Positions 62,745 through 64,000 of a DNA stretch of 64,000 nt are shown here, in pieces (the first letter of the stretch is position 1; each line of letters begins with the position of its first letter). The stretch covers positions 1,302,001 to 1,366,000 of the forward strand of contig NC_004369.1 of the NCBI RefSeq assembly GCF_000011305.1, in the 5' to 3' direction. The notes below the pieces were generated by a model that worked only from the letters and a program-made list of their open reading frames with translations, was not told where the DNA came from and did no database searches. The translations under genes and the position numbers were made by a program. This DNA comes from Corynebacterium efficiens YS-314 (GTDB taxonomy: Bacteria > Actinomycetota > Actinomycetes > Mycobacteriales > Mycobacteriaceae).

Positions 62745-63890
62745 TCACCCACCGATGGCGGACATGGGGCGGTCGGGCTGCAGGAAACCCTCATCATCGA
62801 TACCGTGACCGGGTTTTTTCACCCACATCGCCCCTGCCCACACGGCAGCCAGCTCCTCATCGGTGGCCCCGGCACGCATGATGTCGCGCAGGGGTGTCTC
62901 GGTGCGGGCGAACAGGCAGTTGCGGATGGTACCGTCGCTGGTCAGGCGGGAGCGGTCGCAGTCCCCACAGAACGGGTGCGTCACCGAGGCGATGATGCCG
63001 AGGGTGCCGGTGACGGACGTGTTGTTCCGGTCGGTGGCGTTCCACAGTGCAGCCGGGGCGGAACCGCGTGGTTCCCTCGCGGGGGAGAGGATGAATGCCT
63101 GTTCCAGCCGCTCAAAGATCTGGGCTGCGGTGACCATGTCCCCGCGCCGCCACTGTTCGCGCGGCCCCAGGGGCATCTGTTCAATGAAGCGCAGCTGCGC
63201 ACCGAGCTCCAGGCAGTAGGAGGCCAGGGGGACGATATCCACCTCATTGACACCGGGCATGACCACCGCGTTGACCTTGACGGGTTGCATACCTGATGCC
63301 ACGGCCGCCTCGATGGAGGACAGGACCCCGGACAGGCGGTCCCGGCGGGTCAGCGACAGATACCGCTGCGCATCGATGGTGTCCAGGGAGATATTGACCC
63401 GGTGCAGGCCGGCCTCCCGCAACCCCACGATCCGTTTGTCCAGGCCCAGACCGTTGGTGGTCAGGGCGGTGCGCACCGTTTCGCCCTCGTCGGTGCGTAG
63501 TGCGGTGGTGGCGCTGATGATGTCCTCGAGGTTTTTCCGCAGGAGGGGTTCGCCACCGGTGAAACGGATCTGGCGGATGCCGAGCTTCTCCACGGCGATG
63601 CGGATGAGGCGGATGGTTTCCGCATCGCTGAGTGTCTGTTCCGTGGGCATCCATTCCAGCCCCTCAGCCGGCATGCAGTAGGTGCACCTCAGGTTGCAGC
63701 GGTCGGTCAGTGAAACCCGCAGGTCCCGGGCGACCCGGCCGAATCGGTCCACGAGCGTACGGGTGCCATCCGGTCCGGCGACAGGCAGGTCGGCCGGGAG
63801 ATCCCCAGGCCCAACCGGAGGAGTCAGCAGTGGGCTCTGCGACGTTGCCTGGGGAGGGGGCCCGGGCTGGAGGAAGAGGCGGGTGGTCAT
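62745..63890 (-). CDS. moaA: GTP 3',8-cyclase (molybdenum cofactor step 1)
   Basis: A 381-residue radical SAM enzyme starting cofactor synthesis from GTP. The first cluster is at Cys65, Cys69 and Cys72 (CNLRCTYC); a second C-terminal cluster lies in FCGDCDRSRLTSDG with a later Cys in RNCLF. The protein ends in the functionally important double glycine (AIGG). It has an extra Pro-rich N-terminus of about 40 residues compared with E. coli MoaA. moeA begins 7 bases after its stop. Confidence 0.95.
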   Translation of the reverse strand: MTTRLFLQPGPPPQATSQSPLLTPPVGPGDLPADLPVAGPDGTRTLVDRFGRVARDLRVSLTDRCNLRCTYCMPAEGLEWMPTEQTLSDAETIRLIRIAVEKLGIRQIRFTGGEPLLRKNLEDIISATTALRTDEGETVRTALTTNGLGLDKRIVGLREAGLHRVNISLDTIDAQRYLSLTRRDRLSGVLSSIEAAVASGMQPVKVNAVVMPGVNEVDIVPLASYCLELGAQLRFIEQMPLGPREQWRRGDMVTAAQIFERLEQAFILSPAREPRGSAPAALWNATDRNNTSVTGTLGIIASVTHPFCGDCDRSRLTSDGTIRNCLFARTETPLRDIMRAGATDEELAAVWAGAMWVKKPGHGIDDEGFLQPDRPMSAIGG

Positions 63891-64000
63891 ATGAACTCCA
63901 TCCTAGGAACGGTGCAGATTAAAACCAACTATAACCGGAAATAATCGGAAAACCATGGGTTCGGGACAATGCTGCCGGTGACTACTTCTCACCTGGGCCT
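63891..64000. other. Region upstream of moaA to the window edge
   Basis: 110 bases. The left part is the moaA promoter region (AT-rich, 63915-63955). A GTG at 63978 opens a plus-strand frame to the window end (VTTSHLG...) that could start a divergent gene, but too little is visible to call it. Confidence 0.3.

Noticed and set aside
1..64000. CRISPR array, prophage or rRNA operon
   Set aside because: No regularly spaced repeats, phage structural genes or rRNA sequence were seen.

Overview
The window looks like a chromosomal segment of a high-GC Corynebacterium close to C. glutamicum and C. efficiens. Three things point there: argS-lysA followed by hom-thrB, an arnR-narIJHGK block facing molybdenum cofactor genes, and a MarR regulator whose three cysteines fall at the positions known for C. 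glutamicum RosR (64, 92, 151). The species is not proven from sequence alone.

Layout. 1-2.4 kb is an insertion-sequence junction: the end of an IS21-type element lies inside a badly frameshifted IS701-like transposase, next to a truncated pirin gene. 2.4-8.0 kb is the cydABDC cluster for cytochrome bd oxidase and its assembly transporter. 8.3-12.3 kb holds a patatin-like lipase, a small ribbon-helix-helix/toxin-like pair, a formimidoylglutamase-like gene and an amino acid permease. 12.6-17.8 kb holds a DEAD-box RNA helicase with a duplicated RGG tail, a small membrane protein, a secreted HNH-type nuclease and putP. 18.2-26.0 kb is a tight cluster of SNF2 helicase, SWIM protein and an SbcD/SbcC-like pair. 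A PucR-type regulator and a CoA-transferase/thiolase/OB-fold operon follow (26.0-30.0 kb). 30.1-31.4 kb is a divergent yceI/rosR pair with two RosR-like boxes between the genes. After pspC, an unknown gene, tRNA-Arg(CCG) and a secreted alpha/beta hydrolase come argS and lysA.

Between lysA (ends 37.65 kb) and hom (starts 47.1 kb) lies about 9 kb of accessory DNA. It carries five paralogous secreted proteins that share an N-terminal TC motif, a C-terminal ACxDG-like motif and an almost invariant final SSFGSS tail. With them are a LuxR-type response regulator, an unusual double-membrane-module histidine kinase, a second regulator with an in-frame stop and no phosphoacceptor, and a sugar-dehydrogenase-like lipoprotein. 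This is the best candidate here for an undescribed system. Function is unknown; a secreted cell-envelope family controlled by a dedicated two-component system is an inference.

After hom-thrB an IS110-family element, flanked by a 10-bp direct repeat, separates thrB from the respiratory block: arnR (Fe-S repressor), narIJHGK (nitrate reductase and transporter) and, around it, mog, mobA, moeA and moaA, which make the molybdenum cofactor that NarG needs. cyd and nar together equip the cell for low-oxygen and nitrate respiration.
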